Positions 23,601-37,995 of a stretch of 64,000 nt of DNA are shown piece by piece. The stretch comes from Neocallimastix lanati (nom. inval.) (taxonomy: Eukaryota; Neocallimastigomycota; Neocallimastigomycetes; Neocallimastigales; Neocallimastigaceae). The stretch is taken from the NCBI GenBank assembly GCA_016946835.1, contig JACVTC010000001.1:2263501-2327500 (forward strand), in the 5' to 3' direction. Every line of letters begins with the position of its first letter. Positions within the stretch are counted from its first letter, which is position 1. Below the pieces are notes generated by a model. That model worked only from the letters and a program-made list of their open reading frames with translations, was not told the origin of the DNA and ran no database searches. Made by a program: the position numbers and the translations under genes.

Positions 23601-25895
23601 TTAATAAACTTAAAATTTAATAATACAATGATAATTACATAATAATTTAATAATATAATATAATAATTACAAAAAAAAAAAAAAAAAAAAAAAAAAAGCC
23701 TGTAAGTATTTTATAATATAACATAATATTTTTGAAAATAAATATTGAAAAAGTATGAATAAAAAAAAAAAAAAAAAAAAAAAAAGATTATTAATTATTA
23801 ATTATTATTATTATTATTAATATTGTTGTATATAAAAATATAAATTTAAACAATTTAATATATATATATAGGAATTATTAATATCTGATGAAGCAGGTCA
23901 TTATTATGATGATTATTCATCAAATTCTGATTTATGGAGTTTAGGTGTGGTACTTTACTATATTTGTTTCTCAGAAATGCCATATTCTCAAGTAGACGAT
24001 ATTGATATATTAAAAAATGAAATTTTAAATTATTCAACGGTTCATTTTAAGAATGATAATAATTCAAATCGTGTACCTAAAGAATTAAAAACATTAATCA
24101 AGAAATTAATGATAAAAGAACCAACTAAAAGACCTAAAGCTAAAGAAATACTAGAATTATATGGAGGTTTTAAAAATGTAAAGATAAAATAATAAAAAAA
24201 AAATTTATTTTTCTCTCATATATTCATTTTTATATTTATTATTTATTATCTTAATCTTAATAAAATTATTATATATATATATATTAATATAAAAATATTA
24301 ATAATGAATAAAATAAAATTTTATTATAGGATTCATCCATAAGAATAGAAACTGATAGTGAAAATTTATCAAATAGTACATTAAATCAAAAAGATCCCGT
24401 ATCATCAATAAAAAGTATGACTTCAAATGAAATTATCAATAATTCAAAAAAGATAGATGAAAAACAATTACCAAATATTAACGATAAAAATCTTTCACCT
24501 CTTTCACCTTGTCAAGATATACCTACATCTATTCCAACAAATAAATTTAAAGGAAAAGAAAAGGAAAAAGAAAAAGATAATGAAGATGAAAATACTAATA
24601 AAAATAAAAATGAAATAAAAAATAAAATAGAAAATGATAGCATTGAAGAAGATATAAACAGAAGTAGAAATAATAATGAAATAGAAGAGGAAAAGGAATG
24701 GTTAAATAAAGAACTTGTAGATGAACCTTTATCGTTTAATATAGAAAAAAGAATAATTCCATTTAATCATAATCGATCAAAATCACTTCCATACCTTTTA
24801 AATAATTCGAAATTTAATACGAATTCCAAAGATAATAACAATAATGGAATTGTTCAAGATTCCATTAAGGAAGAAGAAAATGATAACTTTGATAAAGAAT
24901 ATAACAAAAAAATTAATACTTATCCTCCATTAGAAAAAAGTTTAGTACCTTTTCAAGAAAATAAAATTAAGTCTTTTGATCGTCCATTACCATCACCTAC
25001 CTATCCTCCATTAAAAAATAATGATAGAGAAAATAAATATAAAAGAAGCTATAAAAATATTTGGATAAACGAGAAAGACAATTCAAGAGAGTTAATAAGA
25101 AAAGAAATGAAAATTAATTCAAATCATTATGAAAATGAAAAAAGGGCTAAAGGTATTAACAAAAAAAAAAAAAAAAAAAAAATTTTTTTTTTTTTTTTTT
25201 GGATATATATATATTAAATTTTTTTTTTTTTTTTTTAAATTATTCAATTATTATTATTACTAATATAAAATAATCATTGTTATTTTTAATAAAATATTCT
25301 CTAATAATAGTGCCAAATAATTCAATGAATTATTTAATTAATAGAAATATATTAATATCTAATTTTAAATCATTTTGGAATTTAATAACCAAAAAATCTA
25401 ATTTAAAACTACTTCTAAGAGATATTACTATTTTTATTCAGCAAGATATTAAAAATGATTTAAAACAAAATAAAAAAAATAAAAATTATAATAAATCACA
25501 AACTTTAAAACGAAAAAATAATAAAAAATCATCTTCATATCATCCTCGTCATACCTATCAAAACTCTAAAATATATTTTACTCATTTACCGCGTCGAACT
25601 AATACTATTTCAATAATTAATACTAAAAATAATAATAATGGGGAAAAGGTATCAGAAAAAATTAAGGAAAAACAGCTTACTCCTTTTAAACCTAATTATT
25701 CCCAATTGAAAGTTCAAAATCATAATAAAGTAATGAAAATCTTACAACAAAAAAGTATTTCTTTAAATATTATTTTGTTCTTGTTAAAAGTAAATATTAA
25801 TAAAATAATAAAATTAATTTTTTTTTTAATAGTTATATATATATATATTTATATATATATATTTATTTATTTATTTATATTTATTAATGGAATAT

Positions 25896-25932
<37 letters not shown>

Positions 25933-26029
25933 AAAGACATATTTATTATATCAAGCTTTATACCCAAATAAGTTATTTTTTTCAATTATAATACTATTTG
26001 CTATATATAATTCTAATATATTAAGGTAA
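20696..26029 (+). CDS. IKS1: Iks1-type serine/threonine protein kinase
   Basis: Ten exons: 20696-21364, 21705-22335, 22474-22544, 22717-23070, 23329-23505, 23699-23701, 23872-24177, 24330-25152, 25311-25789 and 25937-26029; 1201 residues. All introns are GT/AG and in phase. The N-terminal region carries the family's IVLYNKTNKSL-like stretch and a CILC/YFRLLA segment. The kinase domain starts near 395: glycine loop GRGFRG (404-409), AVKK, the family blocks HAWLEEHTLSSFGPKVPCLF and ANGGNLEEYV, catalytic HRDLKPPN (580-587), DFG (608-610), the activation end GATGTLEFMA-P-E and DLWSLGVVLYY. An unusually basic insert (about 515-550) precedes the catalytic loop. A low-complexity tail ends in hydrophobic segments, as in fungal Iks1 proteins, whose membrane association is not well defined. 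The Pro of APE appears to come from a 3-nt exon. The final exon could continue past 26029 if GT at 26026 is a donor. Confidence 0.87.
23699..23701 (+). other. IKS1: Three-nucleotide microexon (CCT, Pro) in the Iks1-type kinase gene
   Basis: Exon 5 ends ...LEFMA at 23505 and exon 7 begins ELLISDE at 23872, leaving out the conserved Pro of the kinase APE motif. Between them, ag|CCT|gtaagt at 23697-23707 gives a 3-nt exon with a consensus donor, a preceding AG and phase 0 on both sides, and it encodes exactly the missing Pro. It divides the gap into introns of 193 and 170 bp. Inferred; needs cDNA. Confidence 0.65.
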
Positions 26030-26171
26030 AAGAATAAAATAAAAATAAGTATATGTAATAAAATAAATAAAAAAAAAAAAAAAAAAAAAAAAAAGTTATT
26101 AATATACCAAAAATATATATCAATTATTTATATAATTTTCTTTATATTAATTATAATTATAATTATATTAT

Positions 26172-26202
<31 letters not shown>

Positions 26203-26911
26203 CATTCTTGGTATTATTTATTAATCAATAATACAATAAAGATTTAATGTATTTAGAGTTCTTGTTTATTCTGCTTTTGATATCTCTCTTTTATATCTTT
26301 TAAAATTATTTTTTTCATTTTACATAGAAAAATAAAGAAATCAAACCTACTAATTCAATTATAATACAAATAAATTATCAAATAAATAAAAAATTAAATA
26401 AATTATATTAAAAAAAAAAAAAAGTAAAATAAAATAAAAATAAAATACTTTATTAATTTTTTTTTTTTTTTTTTTATATATATATTTAGTGTTTATCTAT
26501 TTTTTAAATAATGACTAAAAATAAAAATAAAAATAAAAACAAACAATTTTTTTTTTTATTTATATTTAGTGTTTATCTATTTTTTAAATAATGACCAAAA
26601 AAAAAATAAAAATAAAAACAAATAAAAGTGAAAAAAAAATAGTGAAAAGAATAAATAAAAGATAAAAAAGATCATTTCATGTATATATTTTTTATATGAT
26701 AATCTAATTTTATTTTTTTATATTTTATTTATTTATAAAAACAAATTATTAAATTATTATATACAGATAATATATTTCTAATTAATATTACCTATTATCT
26801 AAGTATTTAATATTGTTTAACAAAAAAAAATTTTTTTAATTCTTTTTTTTTTTTTTTTTTTCCTTTTTTAAGAAAAAAAGAAATATGAAGCATATTTTTA
26901 AATTCTAATAC

Positions 26912-26961
<50 letters not shown>

Positions 26962-27048
26962 TCATTATATATATTTATTTACATTATAATTTAGTTTGTT
27001 TTGTTAAATAAACAAATTACTATATTATTATAATATATAATACTAGCT

Positions 27049-27097
<49 letters not shown>

Positions 27098-27624
27098 GAT
27101 AATTTTATATTGTTGTTATTGTTATTGTTATTATTGTTATTAATGTTTTTATTTATATATATAATTTTATTTTATTATTAATATTATTATTTTTTCTTTA
27201 ATTTTATTTTTAATTGATTTTTTTTTTTTTTGTTCTTATTTAATTGATATTTTTATATTTTATATATTTTTCTGTAATTTTTATTTTTAAATATAATTAT
27301 ATTTGATTATTTATATTTTTACTTTTTTTGTTTTGTTATTTTTATTTTAATAATAATTGTATTTGTATATTTATATTTTGATATTTATAATTTAAAAATT
27401 TATCTGGTTATTTTATTAACAATTTATAAAAATATTTATATTGAAATATTTAACTTTTTTTTTTTTTTTTACTTTTCTTTACTTCTTTAATAAAAATTGT
27501 AATTCTATAAGAATAAAATATAATATTCTTAAATTTATTTTGGTAAATTGTGATATTAATTATTTTAAAGTGAAAAAAAAAAAAAATAGGATTAAAATTA
27601 AAATTAAAAAAGAAGAACTTTTTT
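26030..27624. other. Intergenic region with homopolymer runs and a short duplication
   Basis: Convergent spacer between the kinase and CotH 2, so both terminators should lie here. Contains ATT repeats, a two-copy duplication at 26481-26620 (tatatttagtgtttatctat ... aataatgac), an A-run of about 41 (26918-26958) and a T-run of about 43 (27051-27093). No gene seen. Confidence 0.5.
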
Positions 27625-29479
27625 TTATGGACAGTTAAATGGTGTATTACACCATTCACCATTCTCATAACCATATCTACCTGTAGCATCAGTTAAATAG
27701 ATATCACAGGTAGAACAGCATGGTAAATCATTATTCTTATTTTTAACACATTGATTATCTTCGTATTTACATTTACTTGGATTAATACCACACCAGTAAC
27801 CATCTTCAATACCCCATTTACCCTCTTCATCAACGTAAAGAACGTTACATTTATCACAACAAATGTAACCAATGTAACGAGACCAGCATAATTGGTCCTT
27901 AGCTTCTTTTTCTTGCTTTTCAGTTGAAGCAAGGGTAAAGTATGATGTTGGTTTTTGAGTTTTAGATAATTCAATAATTTCATCACTATTAAAACCATAT
28001 TCTTTAATGACAGCATCATATCTCTTTTGAATGTACTCTTGAATTTCATTATTTTCTTCGAAATCACTAAAAGTAACATCTGAATCTTTTCCCATCTTAT
28101 TAATTCTTCCTGGAAGTTGATCATTAATTGGAGTTAAATCTTCAATAACATATGGAATTAAGAATGTTTTTAATTCACTAATATGTTGTTCTAATATTTC
28201 CGGGTTAAAAGCATAGATTAAAACATCCTTAAGAATAGCTTTGAACTTTGTATCATCATCATAAATTAAATATTTGAATATCTTATGATTAACTTTTGAA
28301 TTGAAATCCTTAAAACTTAAGGTATGATAATCAATTGCTTTTTCATTCTGATTATTACCAAGATTAAAATGCTTAGAAGATAATTTGTGTCCAAATGTGT
28401 TATCAAAATCGTGAAGAAGCATACACCATTTGTTATCACTTTTTCTTTTATATAAATCAAAATTGGTACCTAAAATGACGAAATGATCGTAAGTACCAAT
28501 AAGCCATTCAACAATAACAGATTTTAAGAATAAATTAACATCTAAAAATTCTTCAAATTGTTCAAGAGATGTAGCAGAATTAACTTTTTGAATAAAATCT
28601 TCTAATTGAGTCATATCTCCTTTTTCTTCATTAACTGCATCGATACAACTAGATTCACTTCCGATAGAAAAATCCATACCATCATACTTACATTGATAAA
28701 GATACATATCATCACCATCATCTTCCACCTTAAATACTTTCTTTATCATAGCTGGTTTAACAGCATCAAGAAATGTATATAAACCAAAATATTCATTATT
28801 AATGTAAAGTCTGGCATAGGTTGCTTGAATTGATGGTAATCCTACTCTATTTAAAATATCACTAGTAAGCTTTTCACGCATATAACTAACATCATTTGGA
28901 TCTGGTCTTAATCTTATACTTTTTCTATTGAAAATTTTTTCTTCAAATTTCAAATTAAAACCAACTTTACTGTTAGAACGAGCATTCGAACCACCAGTTT
29001 TAAACTTCACGGTACGTTCTTCTTCTTTTGTTCCATATCTAACTGTAGCATTTACTTTTACCTCAAAATCTGGGAGTTCAGTAGTTTTAGGTGTATTTTT
29101 AATTTGTTCTTCACTAATTTGGGTTAGATTAACTAATTTTTGATAATCTGGTTCACTTAATGGGATAAAGATGTTTACAATAGTTTCTTCTGCATTATCA
29201 AATGATCTATCTAAATTATCCAAATATTTAGAATAGACATTTACGCCTTTATTTTCATAATATATAATTATATACAATATTTTAAAAACAATATGAATAT
29301 TTAATATTATTAATCGTATAATTTTTATAAAATTTTTACTCTTATTTATATATTTCCAAAAAATTCTTTTTATAGTTTTACCGTAATTTTTTTTTTCTAT
29401 ATTTTTTATTTAATTCTCAAATATAATATATATAATACATACAAAACAAACCAAGGATTGTAAATAATATAGATTTCAT
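27625..29479 (-). CDS. Secreted CotH-kinase-family protein with two C-terminal dockerins (CotH 2)
   Basis: Two exons: 29479-29443 and 29246-27625, GT/AG intron, 552 residues. The first exon and splice give a signal peptide (MKSILFTILGLFCVNVYS). A start inside exon 2 would lose it, so the upstream exon is preferred. The CotH domain shows IRLRPDPNDVSYMREKL, SIQATYARLYINNEYFGLYT and the active-site DFDNTFG (about 292-298), then the C-terminal half with KFKAILKDVLIYAFNPEIL and LPGRINKMGK. Two dockerins close the protein: LCWSRYIGYICCDKC...WGIEDGYWC and LPCCSTCDIYLTD...YGYENGEWC. It is a clear paralogue of the protein at 14069-16636 but has no hexapeptide insert and no NNED linker. It probably sits in the extracellular cellulosome; substrate and actual kinase activity are unknown. 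Confidence 0.92.
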
Positions 29480-30136
29480 TTTGCCTTTAAAGAAAAAAAA
29501 TATTTTTTGTTATTCAAATAATATTTGTTATTTTAGCCTTATATATTACAATTTTTAATGTAATAATAATTATTGATTATTATTACTCTAATTTTTTTTT
29601 AGAGAAAAAAAAAAAAAAAAAAAAAAGGAAAAAAAGTTCACAATTAAAAGATATATATACTAATAAAAAAAAAAAACAATTACAAAACTGAAAATTGATT
29701 TTTATTTTAATAAAGTTTATGGATAAAAAATGAAATGTATAATTTATTAATTACTTTGACAAAACTGAAATTGATTTTAATAAAGTTTTAGAGATATAAA
29801 TGAAATATGATATTGTGTAATTTATTAATTACTTTGAATAATATTTAATTTATTTATTATATAACTTGAATATAATTTTTTTTTTTAAAAAAAAAAAGTT
29901 GTTAAATTCATATTCATTTTATTATTATTTTTATTATTATTATGCTTTATAAAAAAAAATTATTTTTTCAATGTATCATTTAATTTATAAATAATAAATA
30001 TTATATGCAATAATAATAACTCTAAATAACTTTATTAACTATTTAAAAAATTTATATATATTCTATACTAATATACAATAGAAATAAAAAAAATTATTTT
30101 AGTAAAAATATGGATAGTAAAAATATTAAAATTAAA

Positions 30137-30204
<68 letters not shown>

Positions 30205-33200
30205 AAACTTTTAATTTATTAATATCAAATTATATTTATCTGTTATTTGAATTGAAAAATAGTTATATGATATATATTAATATTAATTGAATTTATATTA
30301 TTATATTAAATTTTAAAAAAAAAAAATCAGAATATGTATATAAAAATACTCTTAATAAAAATATTTCTTAACGGTTGGTCAATGAATTAAGTATATGAAA
30401 GTAACTTTAATTTATATATAATTTTAAATATTAATCAACGTAAATAATAGAACAAAAATTAATATAAAATCAAAAATTAAAATTTGTTTTGGATAAGTAT
30501 TAAAAAAATTTATAACATATTTTATATATAATAATTCTTAGAAGTTAATAAATTAAAATAATAATAATATGAATTATAATTTTAAATAAAAAAAAAATAA
30601 TAATATTAATAAAAGTTTTTAAAACTTTTTAATTTTGTCATTCCACAAAATAATATATATTTATATATATTTAAAGAATATCTGTTAAGTAATTTTTATT
30701 ATTTTTATTGCTTTTATTATATTATTTTTAAATATAGAAATAATTGAAAATAAATAATTAAATAATATATATGTTATTGAAAATAATAAAAAATAATAAA
30801 AAAAATATGTATAAATAAAATTTTAAAACAAAAATTTTTATTTATTTATTATTTATTATTTATTATTTATTATTTATTATTTATTATTTATTATTTATTA
30901 TTTATTATTTATTATTTATTATTTATTATTTATTATTTATTATTTATTATTTATTATTTATTATTTATTATTTATTATTTATTATTTATTATTTATTATT
31001 TATTATTTATTATTTATTATTTATTATTTATTATTTATTATTTATTATTTATTATTATTATTAAAAAAAAATATGATTATAAAAAACTTTTTTATATTTA
31101 TTATTTATTTATTTATTTTAATAAAATTCATTTATTTATTAATAATAGTATAAAAGAAAAAAAATAAAAATAATAGCTTTAAATAAAAAATCTAGTAAAA
31201 CTTTACACTACTATAACTTTTATCTAAATACACCATTCTCCAATTGATTTTAAAGTTTAATTTTTTAAATCTATATTATTTTTAATCTGTTTTTATATAG
31301 ATATAAATTTATATTTAACTTTTCAGACATTAAATATTAAATTTATTAATATATTTATATAAAAATTAACATTTTTTCACAAACAAATTATTATATAATT
31401 AAAATAAAAGTTATTATTATTATTACTATTATTATTACTATTGATAGTAGTAAATAGTATTAGTAGTAGTAGTAAATTAGTTATCAACAATCTAAGATTT
31501 TAATTTGTAAAATTTATTTTTTGAAACTAATTTATTTGTGTAACAAATTATTTTTATCATTTTTATTATTATTGTCAATATTGGTTTTTTAATAAAAAGT
31601 TAATATATATTATCTACATTACATGCTTATTTTTATCTCCCAAAACCATTTCTCTAATAAAAATGAAGTTTGAAAAAAAGGAAATTGATGATTCGACATT
31701 CATTATATTAATTAAAAAAATCACTTTTATTATAACCAATAGTAAAAATTTTGATATTTAAAAAAATATGTTAAATATTACATCCTTCAAAAATAAATTA
31801 GAAAAATACCTAAAAATTTGAGTCATATAAGATAATTAATTAATGATAAAAAATGAAACTTTAAATAATAATAAATCATTAAATTTATTAAAGTTTTATA
31901 AAGTATTTAAATAATATGAAATATTATAGCAAAGTTATTTGAAAACTTGTAAAATATAATTGTTAGAAACATTAAATATTTTACTAAAATTAATTATTTA
32001 TAGAAATTTAATTTGGAGATTTAGTATAAATGAAAATATAAAATAGTTCTTTAGAAAAATGTTACTAATTAGCATTAAAAATTAGATAATAATTATAATA
32101 AAGAGTACTAAATGGCCTGTAAAATTAAAAATATAAATTTAATATGATTTATTAGAATTTTAGTAAAGGTTTACTAATTACGTTTAAAGATTAGTTATTA
32201 TAAGAAATATTTAATAAAGTCTGATATTTAAAGATAAATATATTTTATTTAATCAGTTTAATTATTTTCTTTTATTTAATTTTATTTAATATAACAGATA
32301 AAGGCGGGAAACATCAATAGACTACCAATATTAATTATAAATTGAATCAATATTTATTTTTTTTTTTTTTTTTATGTAATGAAATTTCATTTATTATGAA
32401 ATAATGTCATATTTAAATTTATATTTATTATATATAAAATTTGTTATTTCTCAAAATGGAACTCTTATTATATTTACTTTATGGGAAATTATTAATGAAT
32501 AATATAGTATAGCAAAACACATAAACTTTAATAATTGTGTTTCATCTTATTCTAATAAAATCAATTACTACTAAAAATGTCATAAAAAAAAAAAACTAGA
32601 AGAATAATATTTTATTTTGTCATATTTTTCTAAATTTCATAAATTTTATTAGGTTATTTATATTTGTAATACTTATATGCTCATGTATGTAACAGAAATA
32701 ATAAATTAATATATCTCTTAAATAATAACTAATTATATAAATAAAAATTTAAAGTAGTCTATATTATTTATAATAACATATATAAATAAATGGTCAATTA
32801 AAGATTTTCTTTAAGTTTAAGTACATATAAAAAAAAATGAAATTCTTGGTTGTTTTAATTTTAAAATGAAATCTAATGAAGAAATTCCTATATATGGTAC
32901 ATTTTAATTGGTAGTTTTGAGTCGTAACTCGACGGATCATATAAGAAAAATATTAATAATAGGAGACATTTTTTTTTTAAATTTTGATTGTTTCATATTT
33001 TTTTTATTGTTATTATGGTTATTTAATTATTATAAAGAATATTGAAATGATGTTTATATAAAAAATATTAAAAACTAATGAAATTGGTTGAAAATAAAAT
33101 ATACATAATTTTAAATATACAATTATATTATGTCTTAATTTCCATTAATTTTTCTATATTATAATTTAATAAATTTATAAAATAAAAAAAAATAATATAT

Positions 33201-33806
33201 ATATATATATATTATTACACAAAACTTTTAAACATTCATTAAAAAATATTTTTAAACTATTAAATAATAAATATAAATGATAATGATAGTAATTATTAAC
33301 TAATTACTATAATGTTTATAATTAATATTAAGTTTTTTATTCTTTAAATATATATATATATATATTTTTTGTTTGTTTGTTTTGTTTTGTTTTGTTTTTG
33401 TTGAAGGTTTTTATATATTTAAAAAAAAAAATTTTTTTTTTGAAATATATTAAATATCAATAAGCCTATGTAATAATACATAATTACACATCTTTTTGTA
33501 TTAAAAGTTATATATAATATTTATTATTAAAAAAATAATAAATAAATAAAAATAAAACAAAAATAACTTCATATTTTATTCATAATTTTTTAATAAAATT
33601 ATTATTTTTTATTATTGTTATATATATTATTTATTTATTATTTATTATTTTTAATAATATTTATTAATATAAATTATTATAAATCAACTATTTATTTAAT
33701 ATTTTAATTTATTCAATTTTTATAAATTATATTTTAGCAATAAGGGTTAAGTCCATATATAAATATTGTATGTCCATTATAATTTTATATTATTTACATC
33801 ATTGCT

Positions 33807-33849
<43 letters not shown>

Positions 33850-34892
33850 TTATAATTATATATTAATTATTATAATTATTATAATATAATTATATTTATT
33901 ATTATATTATTAATCATTATTACATTTTAATTTTTAAAATTATAGTATTCTTATAGATATGTATATTATCAAAAAGAAAATAAAAATGTAAATTACATTT
34001 ATAATTAAAAAAATATATATATAATTTTATATTAAAAAATTATTTAATTAAATTATATTTAATATTTTTAACATTTTAATTGATTTATTATAAAATTTTT
34101 TTATTATTTAATTAAAATCTAAACATAAAATTCAGATTTTTAAATTATTTTTTTTTTAATAATTAAAAAGTATAATTTTTATTTTATATTAAAATATTTT
34201 AAATAAAATTTTTAATTATAATCAAAATAAATAAAATTGAATTTAATTAAACTATTATAGTAATATTGCTATATTAAAATATATTCATCTTTTTACTTTT
34301 ATTTTTATATATTTTTACATATATATATATATAAAAATAAAACAATAAATCAGCACAAAATTGTAATTTTCAAAATTTTATATATAATAAATTAGTTTTT
34401 GTGTAAATAATAATAAAAAAAAAAAAAAAAAGTTGATTTAAATTTATACTTGAATAGCGTTGTTTAAAATTATATTTTTAGAAATTAACGATAAAAAAAA
34501 AAAAAAATTACCTTAAAGTTTTATTAAAAAAATAATTTTATTATAATACGTAACATAAAGAGCAAGAAAAATATAAAAGTAATTATAAATTATATTCATT
34601 CAAATATTTTTTTTATAATGTTTCTTAACTTTTATTTTATTCATATTTTATTTAATTTATATCATTTATATGTTAAATATAAAACATTTATATTAATATA
34701 ATAAAAAAAAAAATAATTTAAAAAATTATATATTTATTAATAATAATATAATAATAATATCAATGTTTTTTATAATAAAAATTAGTAGCTAATCATTTTT
34801 CATTTTTCTTTACATATATTAAATATAATTAATTCTTTAATAAAAAGTAATTTATTCTTCTCTAGCATAAAGTATATAATTTATTATTAAAA
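29480..34892. other. AT-rich intergenic desert
   Basis: 5.4 kb between CotH 2 and the BTB gene, which diverge, so both promoters lie here. Contains a two-copy tandem duplication (29684-29845), an (ATT)n run (about 30135-30200), a heptanucleotide tract (30841-31055) and (TTTA)n near 33812-33850. Region 31500-33000 is slightly less AT-rich but shows no protein-like frame. No gene or structured RNA recognised. Confidence 0.5.
30841..31055. repeat. (TTATTAT)n heptanucleotide tract
   Basis: Regular period-7 tract of about 210 bp. Its right flank (aaaaaaaaatatgattataa ... aacttttttatatttattat) resembles the right flank of the tract at 41566-41808, so the two loci may be copies of one larger repeat. 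Confidence 0.85.
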
Positions 34893-36469
34893 ATGCTTCA
34901 AAATCTTGAATCAAAAATCCAGAATAAATGGAATGTTCCAACAAGTAATACCACCAGTCCTTCAGTTGTTGAAAATCTAAAGCAAAATAATAATATTAGT
35001 CAAAAAAATGATAGTAATATAACAGAAGTCCAAAATAATCAAAATAATAAAATTCAAGATTTTAATTCAAATATTCCAAATTTAACTTATGATTTAGTAA
35101 ATAACCAAAATATCTCTATAAATAGTACTATTCCAAATGAATTATATAACCAACATCATCAACAAAAGCAACAAATGCAAATGTCATATCATGACATTAT
35201 TTGTGATCATTTATTCCAATGTTTTACCCATAGTATATATACTGATCTTAAAATAAGATTCCAAGGAGGTGGTATTATTCAAGACGCATCATTCTTCCTT
35301 CATAAAATTATTTGTATTAGATCACCTTTATTAGCTCAATTAATTTGTGAAACAGAGTGAGTAAAAAAAAAAATTATATGAAATATATTTAATTAACAAT
35401 ATGATCATATCTGTTTTATTTTTATTTTCTTTTTTTTATTGAAAAAAAAAAAAAAGTTGAACCTTAGATAAGAATATATAATGTAATTTTTGGTTGAACA
35501 TTCTAAAATTATAAGATTAATAATTATTAAATATCTATATTTTAAAAATATTTTTAAATATAATTTATTTATTAATAATATTTTTATTTTATATATCTTA
35601 AATTTTAAATAAATCATAAAAATAAAATAAGAGAAAGTCAAATGAATTTAAGATATCCTGTTCTTGAAATTGTTGTTCCAGTGAATGATATGAATATTAC
35701 AGCAAAAGGTTTATCTATTGCATTAGGTCATTTATATTCTTCCTATGCACACCATATTCTCTTAAATGCTGAAAATGTTAATTCTGCAGAACATTCAGCA
35801 TTATTACGATCTGTATTAGCATCAGCTCATTTCCTTCGTCTTCCAGATTTATGTAATATTGCTACCAATTTAATATGTAATAATATCAATAAAAATACTG
35901 TCTTAGATTATTGTCACTTTGTTAATCAACCAAACTTCATTACACACTATGACGACTTCTCAAAGAATATTTATGATTGCGTTTATAATTGCTTATGTAA
36001 AAATGTTATTAAAGAATTAACAGAATTAAATAGACAAGATATATGGCAAAATAGAGAGGGACAAGGTTATAAGCAACTTATTGAATTATTCTCTGAATTA
36101 CCTTTTGAATGGATGAAAAAGGTAGTTGAAAGTAAAGACTTTATTACTCCAGGAGAAATTGATAGGTAATTTATTAAAATATTAATTAATAGTATATTTA
36201 TTATTTAATAAACATTTAAATAATTTCAATTGGTTAATTTAATCTATATTATGGTTATTATTAATTAATTATTCTCTATTAGATATTACTTTGCTAAAGA
36301 ATTGATTTCATTACGTTCACGTAAGCAATTGCCAGTAGTTGTTAGTGAAGAAAATGTTGTGCTTGCCTTTGGTATTTCAAAGAAATCAAATATTACTATT
36401 GTTAGAAAGTCACCGAAGCACCCAACTAGTTCTCAAGAAAGAAAAGTTTGGAAATATATGGACAAATAA
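34893..36469 (+). CDS. BTB/POZ domain protein
   Basis: Three exons: 34893-35356, 35632-36165 and 36283-36469, GT/AG introns in phase, 394 residues. An Asn/Gln-rich N-terminal ~100 residues precede a BTB/POZ core. That core runs from ICDHLFQCFTHSIYTDLKIRF through the FFLHKIICIRSPLLAQLICE helix typical of BTB domains, to LSIALGHLYSSYAHHILLNA and the helical ASAHFLRLPDLCNIATNLIC. The C terminus is a short conserved-looking segment (RYYFAKELISLRSRKQLPVV). BTB proteins dimerise and often act as adaptors for Cullin-3 ligases or in transcription. No Kelch, zinc-finger or other partner domain is visible, so the specific role is unknown. Codon use is normal. Confidence 0.85.
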
Positions 36470-37050
36470 ATTTAATTAAATAAAAATAAAAATCAAAGTT
36501 AATTAAAAGAAAAAAAAAAAAAAAAAAAGAAAACCATATACATATCAATATATTTATATATTTATATATTTATATATATTATGTATTTATATATGAAATA
36601 AAATATTAGTATAATTAATTATTTAAATTAATTATAAATAATTTTTATTATTACAATTAAAATAAAAAAAAAATTGATATATTTAAATTATATATATTAA
36701 TATTTTTTGTAAATTATTTATTATGTAATAAAACTAAATTATATTAGCATTTGATTCAAATAATAGCAAATTTTTAACATTTATATATATATATATATCA
36801 ATAGCATATACACATACATTTATTTAAATAATTCATTAACATAACGAAATTAAAAATATATATATATATATATTATATTTTTATATTTTTTTTCTCTTTG
36901 GTTTATATATACATATATATTTATATGAATATAAAATAATAGAACTCTTAAAAAAAAAAAAAAAAGAAAAAAAAAATTCCAAGAGAAAATTAAGAATATT
37001 CTAGAGATAGAACGTTGAATAAAAAAAACCTAAATTTTAAACTTCTTTGT

Positions 37051-37099
<49 letters not shown>

Positions 37100-37995
37100 A
37101 TCTAATTGCAGGAGCACTTGTTTAATGAGCATTTTCCCAGTAAAATCTTTTTCGTATTTTTTCTCTTAAAAGTTGATTATTTGTTAATTTTGGGTATTGT
37201 TAATCTACTTTGTACTTTTTTTTTTTTTTCGTCCATAAATAGTATGAAAGTGTACTTTTTTTTTTTTTTCGTTCATAAATAGTATGAAAGTGTTAATATA
37301 TATTTTTGGACTATATGAGAAATAATATAAAAAGACTCTTTCCACTTTTTTTTTTTTTTTTTTTAAAGCATCGAATCATCGCTTTAAAAAGTATAAATAG
37401 TTCCTTAAACATATTATATTATTATTATTTATATAATTAAGTTTTGGAAGTCTTATAGGGTTAGGATTAGTAGTAATATAAATAAATAAAAGTAGAAGCA
37501 TAGTTTGGGTAAAAAATACAATAAAATAAGAACATAAAATAAGAATAAAATATAATAAATATAATAAATAGTAAAAATAAAATAAAATATTAAAAAAATT
37601 AATAAATATAATTTAAATTAAAACACATATTGTAAATATGAAATACATTTGATTGAGTAAAATAAGATATTACTCTTAATAAAACAATAATATATTATAT
37701 ATATATTTTTTTTCTTTTTCTTTTTTTTTTTTTTTTTTAGAAAAAGATTTTTATTAATATTATAATTATTTTTTCAACTATCATATAATCAATATATGTT
37801 TATATTTTTACTAATTTATTTACTATATTTTTTTTCTTTTCTTTTTTTTTTTTTTTTTTTTTTTATTTTTTATTTTTTATTTTTTATTTTTTATTTTTAT
37901 TTTTATTTTATTTTGAATATCCTGAATACAAAAAAAAAAAAAAATTTTTTTATTTTAAATTATATGAATTATTTCATTATTGTAAATCATATTAT
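36470..37995. other. Intergenic region with duplication and homopolymers
   Basis: Convergent spacer between the BTB and GH45-like genes. It holds an A-run of about 42 (37054-37095), a two-copy 45-bp tandem repeat (about 37208-37292: gtac, T-run, then cgt/ttcataaatagtatgaaag) and T-runs. The less AT-rich segment 37096-37200 shows no frame. No gene seen. Confidence 0.5.

Noticed and set aside
25277-26029. A separate gene starting at 25277
   Set aside because: Its first residues lie in an intron; splice sites and phase join 25311-25789 to the kinase gene, whose family has a similar hydrophobic C terminus.
29277-29277. Start of CotH 2 at the in-frame ATG 29277
   Set aside because: It lies in the intron and gives no signal peptide; the upstream exon with ATG at 29479 spliced to 29246 gives a standard one.
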